Source: CAIQJJ01 sp049325275 (lineage in GTDB: Bacteria > Chloroflexota > Anaerolineae > Anaerolineales > UBA4823). From it: a stretch of DNA of 64,000 bases. How positions within the stretch are numbered: position 1 is the stretch's first letter; each line of letters opens with the position of its first letter. The notes below the pieces were generated by a model. That model was not told the DNA's origin. It made no database searches and was given only the letters and a program-made list of their open reading frames with translations. Below are positions 9,563 to 16,507 of the stretch, in pieces. Location of the stretch: NCBI GenBank assembly GCA_049325275.1, contig JBMOLU010000001.1, positions 372,001 through 436,000 of the forward strand, in the 5' to 3' direction. Position numbers and translations under genes: made by a program.

Positions 9563-9675
9563 GGGTCTTCCGGGTTTAGCGTGAAGAATTCTCCCATTTT
9601 TTGGGGGTGTACGTGTGCCAGGCAACCAGGTTGCAGCACACACAGGCCCCCTTTCCCGGCGAAGCCGGGAGAGCC
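9563..9675 (+). repeat. Dispersed repeat element, copy B
   Basis: The left end GGGTCTTCCGGGTTTAGCGT is identical to copy C. The right end is CCCGGCGAAGCCGGGAGAGCC, also identical to copy C. The reverse complement of the right end resembles the left end, giving imperfect terminal inverted repeats of about 25 bp. The middle holds a hairpin GTGTGCC...GCAGCACAC shared with copy A. No coding capacity. Confidence 0.75.
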
Positions 9676-9797
9676 AGAATAGTGTATGAAGTTCCTGATT
9701 ATTGAAGAAACACTAGGATTTTTGAAAAAGCACTGTTGGTGTTCCGATATCTGATGCCTTCTGCTATGTTTTTCGCGCTCACAGGCTGCAAAATCGC

Positions 9798-9827
9798 TTG
9801 ACAGTTTCTGCCTTCCGGTGATAAACT
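9798..9827 (+). promoter_or_regulatory. Sigma-70-type promoter of the rsgA leader
   Basis: The -35 box TTGACA (9798-9803) is a perfect consensus. An 18-bp spacer leads to the -10 box TAAACT (9822-9827). The expected start near 9834 gives a leader of about 315 nt before rsgA. Confidence 0.65.
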
Positions 9828-9879
9828 CGGACCCGGTCTTCGTTGGAAGACCCATCTTTTCGTGAAAGGAGTGCGTTGT

Positions 9880-9948
9880 ATGCAAAAGCAATCGGGTGTT
9901 GTTCCCCAAATGGATGTGCATGCGCGCACCTGTGTCGATGCTTGCTAG
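9880..9948 (+). CDS. Candidate 22-residue leader peptide upstream of rsgA
   Basis: ATG at 9880 and TAG at 9946 frame 22 codons (MQKQSGVVPQM and so on, ending CVDAC). A strong ribosome binding site AAGGAG (9866-9871) sits 8 nt upstream. The ORF lies about 46 nt after the predicted transcription start and just before two intrinsic-terminator hairpins that precede rsgA. This arrangement is typical of leader peptides in transcription attenuation. The peptide is not rich in any single amino acid, so ribosome stalling rather than amino-acid starvation would be the likelier trigger. Inferred from layout. Confidence 0.45.
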   Translation: MQKQSGVVPQMDVHARTCVDAC

Positions 9949-9986
9949 CAGTTGCTAGCACGGTTCCTTCGTTGTAGCCACGTCGG

Positions 9987-10018
9987 CCACGGGTGCGTCC
10001 ATGCTCCCGTGGTTTTTT
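9987..10018 (+). terminator. Intrinsic terminator 1 in the rsgA leader
   Basis: Stem CCACGGG (9987-9993) pairs with CCCGTGG (10006-10012), followed by six T. It lies between the leader ORF and rsgA on the same strand. Confidence 0.7.
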
Positions 10019-10057
10019 GTTTCATCAGACATATTTCCAGGTATTCGACCTGTTTGT

Positions 10058-10087
10058 GCCACGGGATTTCTTTCCCGTGGCTTTTTT
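10058..10087 (+). terminator. Intrinsic terminator 2 in the rsgA leader
   Basis: Stem GCCACGGG (10058-10065) pairs with CCCGTGGC (10074-10081), followed by six T. The stem sequence nearly duplicates terminator 1, so the arms of one could also pair with those of the other. Confidence 0.7.
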
Positions 10088-10150
10088 GTTTGGGGCCAGA
10101 CCGTTCCTGGTTTTTGCGCCGGCGACGGGCCTGCCCACGGAACCGCAACC

Positions 10151-11188
10151 ATGCATTCTGAAATTACCAACGACCGACAGCTTCATTCTGAAACCACTCC
10201 TTATACCTACCATACCGGTATTGTTTACAAGAAAACACTCGGCCACTACACCGTCCATCACCCCGATGGACAGATCGTTATATGTGCGCTCTCCAACCGC
10301 CTGCGCAAGCAACTGATCTACCCAACTGCCGACCCGAACTCGTTGCGCCACGTCGTGCGCGACGTGCAAAAACTGGACGTCATCGACCCGGTAGCCATCG
10401 GCGACGAGGTACAGTTTCTAGTCGCCTCCGACGGCAGCGGGTTGATCTTCGAAGTGCAGCCACGACGCAACCGCCTGGCGCGTCAGTCGGCCAAACCGAT
10501 GCCTGGCGCGCACGCCTTCGAACAGGTAATCGTCGCCAATGTCGACCAGGTGATCCCCGTCCTCGCCGCAGCGCAACCGCTTCCGAAATGGAACCTGCTC
10601 GACCGCTATCTGGCATCGGCAGAATCGCTGGGTTTGCCCAGCCTGGTGGTGATCACCAAGCTCGATCTACTGCGCCGCCGCGACCTGGACGCACTGATCG
10701 AAGCTATCGAGACCTACCGCCAGATCGGCTACCGCGTCTTGCTGACCAGCACGGCCAGCGGCGAAGGGTTGGACGAACTGCGCACTGCACTGGCCGGGCG
10801 CCTGTCGGTGCTGATCGGCAAATCGGGCGTAGGAAAATCATCCCTGCTCAATGCCGTTGAACCGGGTTTGGGCCTGCGCGTCAACCAGGTCAGCCAGGCG
10901 ACAGGCAAGGGAAAGCACACCACAACGCACCTGGAGATGTTCCCGCTCGAACAGGGCGGGGCCATCGTAGACACACCCGGCATGCGTGAGTTCGGCCTGT
11001 GGAACACACAGGCCGACGAAGTGGCGCAGCTTTTCCCCGAGATGCGGCCTTTCATCGGACGGTGCCGCTTTGGGCTGGACTGCCGCCACGACGAAGAGCC
11101 GGGCTGCGCCATCCGCAAAGCCGTCACCGGCGGGCAAATCAGCCCGATGCGTTACGCCAGCTATACGAAACTGAGAGACGAAGCGTGA
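10151..11188 (+). CDS. rsgA: Ribosome small-subunit-dependent GTPase RsgA
   Basis: The protein has 345 residues. RsgA is a circularly permuted GTPase that acts late in 30S maturation. An N-terminal OB fold (about 20-115) comes first. The permuted G domain shows G4 (VITKLDLL; Thr replaces the usual Asn), then G1 GKSGVGKSS, then the G2-like switch TTTH and G3 DTPG. The C-terminal zinc knuckle is CRFGLDCRHDEEPGC. The ORF is open further upstream (to 10001), but that part is terminator sequence, so ATG 10151 is chosen (weak GGA about 10 nt before). Its stop overlaps the next start (GTGA at 11185-11188), indicating translational coupling. Expression is probably controlled by the tandem terminators upstream. 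Confidence 0.95.
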   Translation: MHSEITNDRQLHSETTPYTYHTGIVYKKTLGHYTVHHPDGQIVICALSNRLRKQLIYPTADPNSLRHVVRDVQKLDVIDPVAIGDEVQFLVASDGSGLIFEVQPRRNRLARQSAKPMPGAHAFEQVIVANVDQVIPVLAAAQPLPKWNLLDRYLASAESLGLPSLVVITKLDLLRRRDLDALIEAIETYRQIGYRVLLTSTASGEGLDELRTALAGRLSVLIGKSGVGKSSLLNAVEPGLGLRVNQVSQATGKGKHTTTHLEMFPLEQGGAIVDTPGMREFGLWNTQADEVAQLFPEMRPFIGRCRFGLDCRHDEEPGCAIRKAVTGGQISPMRYASYTKLRDEA

Positions 11189-11697
11189 AGGACAAAGCCA
11201 TCGCCCCCACCCGCTGGTTCGATGTTTCATCTGCCGGCGTTTACAATCCGCGCAACACCGACTTCCGCTGTACGCACTGCCGGCAGCACGTCTCTGCCGA
11301 TGTGCTGCTGGCAGGGGTTTACAACCGCAACCACTGTCCCTACTGCCTGTGGTCCCGCCACATGGACTGGCGCAAGCCCGGCGACCGGCTGGCTGCCTGC
11401 AAAGCGCAAATGCGCCCCATCGGGTTGACGCTCAAGCAAACGCGCAACAAGTACGCGGACGGAAAGTCTGGCGAACTGATGTTGATCCACCTGTGTAGGG
11501 ATTGCGGCAAAATCTCCATCAACCGCATCGCTGCCGACGATGATAACGAGCGCGTGATGGATGTATTCGAGGATTCGTTCACACTAGAACGCCATGTGTG
11601 GATGAGCCTGCAAGAGCAGGGGGTTCACTTGCTCGCCCCACATGACGGTGAGATCGTACGGGAACGTTTATTCGGCTGTACACCACAGTTCGGATAG
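11185..11697 (+). CDS. RNHCP-domain zinc protein
   Basis: A 170-residue protein. The segment CTHCRQHV ... NRNHCPYCLWSRHMD is the RNHCP domain, named for its Arg-Asn-His-Cys-Pro core, and its paired Cys motifs should bind zinc. A second CRDCGK motif with ISINRIAADDD follows. The family is small and biochemically uncharacterised; zinc or RNA binding is inferred. The GTG start overlaps the rsgA stop by 4 bp, so the two are coupled. This suggests a role in ribosome assembly or translation, though that is guilt by association. Confidence 0.85.
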   Translation: MKDKAIAPTRWFDVSSAGVYNPRNTDFRCTHCRQHVSADVLLAGVYNRNHCPYCLWSRHMDWRKPGDRLAACKAQMRPIGLTLKQTRNKYADGKSGELMLIHLCRDCGKISINRIAADDDNERVMDVFEDSFTLERHVWMSLQEQGVHLLAPHDGEIVRERLFGCTPQFG

Positions 11698-11819
11698 CCC
11701 CAAAGGGTGAAGATTTCGCACAGCCCGTCTAAAAACTCCTAAAAGGACAATCTCACTTTCGAGCGGTATACACGCCTACGAATCTGCGGATTTATCCGTT
11801 ACGAGTCCGAAGCTTTCAG

Positions 11820-11851
11820 GCCGATAATCTCTCTCAGGAGAGATTATCGGC
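11820..11851 (-). terminator. 13-bp perfect hairpin at the end of the CPBP remnant
   Basis: Arms 11820-11832 and 11839-11851 pair perfectly around a 6-nt loop and overlap the stop codon of the minus-strand CPBP frame. No T-run is present, so it may act as an mRNA 3' end structure between the convergent transcripts. Confidence 0.5.
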
Positions 11852-12403
11852 AACCAGCAATTGATTACGCTTACGCCAGAAAACCAACCCGGTGATCAGG
11901 GTGGTCACCATCAGCAGCAATCCAAATTCATCGACGAAATAGGCTGTATAGCCTGTATTGGCTGTTAATGGCGTAAAAAAACCTTGAACGAAGGCATTGT
12001 GGGCGGCGTGTAAAGTCACACCTGTCCACAGACTCCCCGATTTCAAACGCAGCCAGGCAAAGACAAAACTGATCGCCATCACCATCACGCTAAAGCAAAT
12101 CAGGCCAAACCACACCGGCGCGCCTTCGTTGTTGTAATCGGCGAACAATAGCACGGGCATATGATAGACGGCCCAAATGGCCCCGCTGATCAGCGACACC
12201 CTGGTGTACGAGGTCACTTTAGCCAACTCCGGCACGAGCAAACTACGCCAACCGATCTCCTCACCTGCTGCCGTCATCAGTGAACTTGCGACAACCAACG
12301 TGGCAACCAGCAGAAAATAGCCCAATACAAACACAGGAACCGGGAGCGGTTCAGTCAAACCTAGCTGGCTGGCAATCAGTTGCTGGTACTGTAAGGATTT
12401 TCT
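11834..12403 (-). pseudogene. CPBP-family intramembrane protease, N-terminally truncated
   Basis: The frame contains AAGEEIGWRSLLVP, the CPBP motif 1 with its Glu-Glu and Arg, AIWAVYHMP, which includes the motif 2 His, and HAAHNAF. A full member is about 250-300 residues. Here the frame opens after an in-frame TAA at 12404-12406, has no ATG, and only a TTG at 12356 could start it. Family-like sequence (QYQQLIASQLGL) continues upstream of that TTG. It is therefore best read as the C-terminal part of a truncated gene, lying 28 bp downstream of an intact CPBP gene. Confidence 0.65.
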
Positions 12404-12431
12404 TTACGGGTTTCGACATAAAAGCTATCCC

Positions 12432-14021
12432 TTATCTCAGCATGTACAGGCTCATGCCATCGTCATATTGGATGAGCGTGTGAGGAACCTCGACAGCATA
12501 CCAGGCCGTTTCATCGCCCAGGGTAACCTTCCAGGCGTCGAAACTGCCGGCGGGCACTTCGACCGTCTCCTTGCCGGTTACACGCAAGACGAGCGATTCG
12601 GACTGCGGTAACGAACGCCCCGCTTCTTCGGACCACTTCAACGGGTAAGCCAGGGTGGCTTTGTATGCCACGCCTTCTTCGAAGGCCAGCCCAGACAGCC
12701 GCCAGGGCCATTCGCCCGGCAGGAAGGCATCTGCGGGCAAATCCAGGGGCGCTTCGGGCGTCCGGTCTGCCAGGACATTGAGGGAAAGCTGCTCTTCCGT
12801 ACGATCGAGTTGGGAAAAGGTCTGGAAATCTTGCATCTGGGAATCGCTCTGCCATTCCAGCAGATGCAGGGTTTCCTTATCCCAGCGAGCGAGGATGCGG
12901 ACCTGGTAAACGCCAGCGGCAAAGTAGCTGTTTGCCAGCTGGATTTCGTAAGCCTTTTGGTGATCGAACAGGCAATCGAGCTGGTAGACATCGCTGTTGA
13001 GGGCACGCTGGCAGGTGGCCTCGCCGACCGGCTCGCCGCCGCGATTGTGGATTTCATAAGCCCAGGAAGCGGGCTGCGCCCAATCTGGGCCGGTCAGTTC
13101 AACAGGGGCAGTCACCAGCAAATCGGGGTGGTAGGCGACGTACATTTCAATCCCGGCCATCACCAGGATAATCAACGCTGCCGGGAGCAACGGCCAGGCC
13201 TGTTTCAGGCCAAACGGCGCACGCTCCGGCAACGCGGCCGGAGCTGTTGTCATGCGACGAAAAACGACCAGCAACGCCAGCCCGACCAGCAGACCGGGGA
13301 GCGCCACAGGCAGCGAACCGACCCAATCGAGGGGGGCATCGGGCCAGACGACGGAAACGAGCATGATGATCGGCGCCAACAAGTTATAGGAAAAGTGCAG
13401 CAGCACACCGGTCACCAGTGAATCGCTGCGCCAGGACATCCAGCAGATCAGCAAAGCAAAAGGTAGAATGCCGATAAAGCGCAAGAAGCTCAGGTGAAAA
13501 AAGGCAAACAGCACCGCCACCAGGCCGATGGCGAAGGCCACGCCGCGGCGCTCGTAGCTGCGCTGAAGCACACCCCGGAACAGGAATTCTTCACACAAAG
13601 GTGCCAGGATGGCCATCCCGATGAACATAACCAGCGCATCGGCAAAGTTTCCCGGAACCATCCCGGCAAAGACCTGCTCGGAGTAATTCATCATTTTCAT
13701 CAACACGGTCGAAAACCAGGCAACGAACTGAAACAGGCTCAGGCCGATCACCACCGCCAGGGCAGCCACTTTGCCACCCGGCCAGCGCCAACGCACCGTT
13801 TCGGCGACCGGCAGCTTGTGCAGACGTAGAAAAAGGTAGGCAGGCAGAAAGATCAGGAAAATTTCGGTGACGATCAGCCCCCACGGTACCGAGACCACCT
13901 GGATCAGCGAACCGCCGATGGCTACCAAAAGCAGCGTCAAAAGATAGAGCAGGCTGGCAGCAGCGAGGCTGGGACGCCTTTCGGATGCGGGGTTGGACAG
14001 GACAGAAGTTTCCGTATTCAT
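12432..14021 (-). CDS. CPBP-family intramembrane metalloprotease with long C-terminal soluble domain
   Basis: The protein has 529 residues. The first 290 or so residues carry about eight TM helices. Within them are CEEFLFRGVLQRSYER (motif 1, Glu-Glu with Arg), FFHLSFLRF (motif 2 His) and LLHFSYN (motif 3 His/Asn), so the protease core looks intact. CPBP proteins cleave prenylated or other membrane substrates, or give immunity to peptide toxins. The C-terminal 240 residues form an extracellular-looking beta-rich domain ending VPAGSFDAWKVTLGDETAWY, resembling DUF3108-like domains. ATG at 14021 is chosen (GAGAG about 9 nt upstream). It follows the ABC exporter operon on the same strand across repeat copy D, and could work with it. 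Confidence 0.85.
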   Translation of the reverse strand: MNTETSVLSNPASERRPSLAAASLLYLLTLLLVAIGGSLIQVVSVPWGLIVTEIFLIFLPAYLFLRLHKLPVAETVRWRWPGGKVAALAVVIGLSLFQFVAWFSTVLMKMMNYSEQVFAGMVPGNFADALVMFIGMAILAPLCEEFLFRGVLQRSYERRGVAFAIGLVAVLFAFFHLSFLRFIGILPFALLICWMSWRSDSLVTGVLLHFSYNLLAPIIMLVSVVWPDAPLDWVGSLPVALPGLLVGLALLVVFRRMTTAPAALPERAPFGLKQAWPLLPAALIILVMAGIEMYVAYHPDLLVTAPVELTGPDWAQPASWAYEIHNRGGEPVGEATCQRALNSDVYQLDCLFDHQKAYEIQLANSYFAAGVYQVRILARWDKETLHLLEWQSDSQMQDFQTFSQLDRTEEQLSLNVLADRTPEAPLDLPADAFLPGEWPWRLSGLAFEEGVAYKATLAYPLKWSEEAGRSLPQSESLVLRVTGKETVEVPAGSFDAWKVTLGDETAWYAVEVPHTLIQYDDGMSLYMLR

Positions 14022-14083
14022 CGATATTCTCTCAAGGGGCCGGCAAGGTTTCAAGCCCTTACCGGCATGATCGGGTTACATTT

Positions 14084-14176
14084 GGCTCTTCCGCCTTTGG
14101 CGGCAAATGTCCCAGATTGGGGGGCGTTTGCATGCTTCGCACCCAAGCGCACATCCTGTTGAAAGCGGGAAAGCTC
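14084..14176 (+). repeat. Dispersed repeat element, copy D
   Basis: It starts GGCTCTTCCGCCTTTGGCGG and ends GAAAGCGGGAAAGCTC. It has a G-run then a GCGTTTG...TTCGC...CAAGCGC stem. The ends are related to copies A-C and closest to copy E (36039). The element fills the gap between the CPBP gene and the stop codon of the ABC permease. Confidence 0.6.
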
Positions 14177-15264
14177 TATTTTCTTTCACGGCGCAAGGCC
14201 CAGGTCACGCCGGCGAACGCCGCAACAACACACACGGCCAGGATCGCCAGATAGGAAGCGGTGTTGGCAAACGTGGCGTTCCCGGCAATGGCGAGCGTGG
14301 CGATTTTCGCGATATAGTAAGTAGGCACAAAATTTACCAACACCGCCAGCGGTTCCGGCAGAGCGAACATCCCCATCCATGATGGGAAAATCAAAAGCAG
14401 CATCACGAAGCTGGAGAATGCGTTGACCTGATTCATCACCTTGAAGGCGGTGCCCATCAGCAGCCCAACGTTGACGATAAACAGTGCACCCAGGATAACC
14501 GCCAACACGGTAAAAGGCCAGTTGCCGGCGAAACCGTCGCTCATTGCCAGCAGAATGCCGGCCACCAGCAGGCTGTAGATCATGCCAACGATGGCCTTTC
14601 CGGCGGTTACTTCCAGCGGGCCGCCGGGAGACACCAGAAGCGCGTCCAGGGTGTGTTTTTCTTTCTCCTCTACCATCAGGCTCGGTACGACAAATGTGCC
14701 GATCATCGCCAGGCCCATCAGCAACATAACCATCAACAAATAGGTATCGATATCGAGGCCGCTTTGGGGGCCATGCTGCTTCCCTTCGATCGTCTGCTCG
14801 CTATCCCACAGCAACTCGATCGGGAAATCCTGGCGTACCAACAGCCAGGCCTGGTCGGTCACCATGCCGCGAAAGACGCTTTGCTGAATGGGACTGGCTC
14901 GCGGACTGAGATAGGCCTTTACCACCGGCTTCTCCCCGGCGCTCAAGGTGGCGTCGAAACCGGGTGGCAGCACCAGGCCGCCGGTGATGGTTTTGTCGTT
15001 TTCGACGCGTTCGACCACTTCGTCCGCAGCAGGAACCGCCACAACCTCGACGCCTGCGTAACCCTGCACCAACAAGGCCAGGCGTGAGGTCTCGGGAGCG
15101 TAGAGAGCCACCTTGAGGTGGGCCATCTCCTCTTCGTTGGGCATCACCAACTGAAACAACAACGCCATACCGATCGGCAAAACGATGCAGAAGAGCAGGT
15201 AATAATTTTTGACAGCATCGACCATGTCTTTACGAACGATCGAGAAGACAACACGCCAGTTCAT
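14176..15264 (-). CDS. ABC-2-type exporter permease (NatB-like)
   Basis: The protein has 362 residues. One TM helix near residues 20-40 is followed by an extracytoplasmic segment of about 150 residues and then five or six TM helices (about 190-355). This is the ABC-2 topology of NatB-type exporters. VVPSLMVEEKEKHTLDALL is the conserved cytoplasmic segment after the second TM region. ATG 15264 has GGAGG 5 nt upstream and overlaps the ATPase stop by 3 bp (ATGA). The substrate is unknown; NatAB-type pumps export Na+, peptides or drugs. Confidence 0.85.
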   Translation of the reverse strand: MNWRVVFSIVRKDMVDAVKNYYLLFCIVLPIGMALLFQLVMPNEEEMAHLKVALYAPETSRLALLVQGYAGVEVVAVPAADEVVERVENDKTITGGLVLPPGFDATLSAGEKPVVKAYLSPRASPIQQSVFRGMVTDQAWLLVRQDFPIELLWDSEQTIEGKQHGPQSGLDIDTYLLMVMLLMGLAMIGTFVVPSLMVEEKEKHTLDALLVSPGGPLEVTAGKAIVGMIYSLLVAGILLAMSDGFAGNWPFTVLAVILGALFIVNVGLLMGTAFKVMNQVNAFSSFVMLLLIFPSWMGMFALPEPLAVLVNFVPTYYIAKIATLAIAGNATFANTASYLAILAVCVVAAFAGVTWALRRERK

Positions 15265-16136
15265 TCCAACCTCCGTCCGGTTAGCTGAATAAAGACATCT
15301 TCGAGCGTTGCCTCTGCCGAATGCAGGGTCAACACCTGGCCCGAGGCGACCAGATCGCCCAGCCGGCGTCCGGAATCTGCGCCGTCCAGTGCGAGCGATA
15401 ACGAACTTCCATCGGCCAGTTCGGCCTTGACGACCCGTTCCCCGTAGGCCACCTTCAGGCGGGCAGGCGTATCCAGGGCAATGATTTGGCCCTCGTCTAA
15501 GAAGGCCACCCGGCGGCAAAGCTGGTCGGCTTCTTCCATGTAGTGGGTGGTCAGGAAGATGGTGATGCCTTCATCCGCAAGGCTGCGCACCAGCCGGCGA
15601 ATGTCCTGCGCCACGGCTGGGTCGAGGCCGCGCGTCGGCTCGTCCATGAAGACAACTTTCGGACGGTGCAGCAAGGCCCGGGCGATGAGCAGGCGCTGCT
15701 TCATCCCGTTGGAAAATTTCGCCACTTTATCGTTGGCGCGCCCGTTCAGGCCGACCAGTTCGAGCAGCTGCTCGACGCGCTTGCCGCCGACGCCGTATAG
15801 CTGTGCGCTGAAGTGCAGGTTTTCACGCCCCGTCTGGCGCTCGTACAAATTTTGGTGCTCGAAAACGACGCCGATGTTTGGCTTGACGCGGGCATACTGC
15901 GTTGCCACATTGTACCCGGCAACACGTGCCCAACCGGCAGTCGGCTCGAGTTGGCCGGTGAGCATTTTGATGGTGGTGGTTTTACCGGCCCCGTTTGGGC
16001 CTAAGAAGCCGAAGATTTCGCCTTGCGCCACCGCAAAACACAACCCATCGACCACCCGTTTGCCGTTGAAGGCACGCACCAGATTCTCGGCTTCGATGGC
16101 GTTCGTTGCGGTATCGCGTTTCTCAATGACGTTCAC
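15261..16136 (-). CDS. ABC exporter ATPase (NatA-like)
   Basis: The protein has 291 residues. All catalytic motifs are present: Walker A GPNGAGKTT, a Q-loop Gln in FEHQNLY, a signature-type segment FSNGMKQR, Walker B VVFMDEPT and switch His in LTTHYMEEAD. GTG at 16136 is chosen because GGGAGG lies 5 nt upstream; the frame extends further but through the preceding gene. It overlaps its neighbours by 4 bp on each side, forming a tight three-gene operon. It is clearly paralogous to the ABC part of the upstream ABC-LytTR fusion, since both share LYERQ..REN and RALLH.P. Confidence 0.92.
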   Translation of the reverse strand: MNVIEKRDTATNAIEAENLVRAFNGKRVVDGLCFAVAQGEIFGFLGPNGAGKTTTIKMLTGQLEPTAGWARVAGYNVATQYARVKPNIGVVFEHQNLYERQTGRENLHFSAQLYGVGGKRVEQLLELVGLNGRANDKVAKFSNGMKQRLLIARALLHRPKVVFMDEPTRGLDPAVAQDIRRLVRSLADEGITIFLTTHYMEEADQLCRRVAFLDEGQIIALDTPARLKVAYGERVVKAELADGSSLSLALDGADSGRRLGDLVASGQVLTLHSAEATLEDVFIQLTGRRLE

Positions 16137-16339
16137 TGCGGCCTCCCTTTTCTTAACGGCGCGGTAGCCAGATAGAGAAAAGCGCCCAGGCACACGGGCG
16201 ACAGGATCATCAGGCATCCACCGACAGCTTCAAATGCAGCCCGGCCAGAACGCAGCAGGACAATTCCCACCAGTTGTGCGCTCACCCCGGCCAGGAAAAG
16301 CCAGCGATGATGCATAGGGGATTTCGAATTTTTGTTCAT
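16133..16339 (-). CDS. Small two-TM membrane protein, first gene of the ABC exporter operon
   Basis: A 68-residue protein with two hydrophobic segments (about 12-30 and 38-60) and a basic C-terminal tail (PLRKGRPQ). ATG 16339 has AGGA 8 nt upstream and lies about 22 nt after the predicted transcription start. The stop overlaps the ATPase start (GTGA). The family is not recognised. Position suggests an accessory or immunity-type subunit of the exporter. Confidence 0.65.
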   Translation of the reverse strand: MNKNSKSPMHHRWLFLAGVSAQLVGIVLLRSGRAAFEAVGGCLMILSPVCLGAFLYLATAPLRKGRPQ

Positions 16340-16368
16340 AGCACATTCCTTTCCATGTTTCGGGCAAC

Positions 16369-16397
16369 ATTCTACAAAACAAAAACGCCGTCTGCAA
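16369..16397 (-). promoter_or_regulatory. Promoter of the small-membrane-protein/ABC exporter operon
   Basis: Read on the minus strand, -35 TTGCAG (16397-16392), a 17-bp spacer and -10 TAGAAT (16374-16369) predict a start near 16362. This is just upstream of the ribosome binding site of the 68-residue gene. Confidence 0.65.
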
Positions 16398-16405
16398 CAA
16401 AAATA

Positions 16406-16443
16406 CGGCAAACGGCGGAAAAACGCGGCGAACGGCGGAAAAC
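16406..16443 (-). promoter_or_regulatory. Direct-repeat operator, candidate LytTR binding site
   Basis: Two 18-bp near-identical copies (16406-16423 and 16426-16443) have a 20-bp period. On the minus strand each contains CCGTTTGCC or CCGTTCGCC. LytTR regulators bind pairs of 9-bp direct repeats with a GTT core about two helical turns apart. The repeats lie immediately upstream of the -35 box, as expected for an activator, and directly after the gene for an ABC-LytTR protein. Confidence 0.55.
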
Positions 16444-16507
16444 AGGGGGCGAACAGCCACGAAAAACGCCCACATTCTGCGCCAGTTTGGTTGAGACCGG
16501 CATCCGA

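Larger units (their letters stand above)
9180..9879. other. Intergenic region with a repeat copy and the rsgA promoter
   Basis: About 700 bp. It contains repeat copy B (9563-9675) and a promoter at 9798-9827. A 66-codon plus-strand ORF at 9331-9531 has no ribosome binding site and no family resemblance; it could be a gene remnant (it ends RAQRLCDEMFRSNG). Minus-strand ORFs run through the repeat and look spurious. Confidence 0.4.

Noticed and set aside
9550..9921. 123-codon minus-strand ORF
   Set aside because: It runs through repeat copy B and the rsgA promoter; no ribosome binding site or domain.
10001..10150. N-terminal extension of RsgA
   Set aside because: It translates terminator hairpins; RsgA homology begins after ATG 10151.
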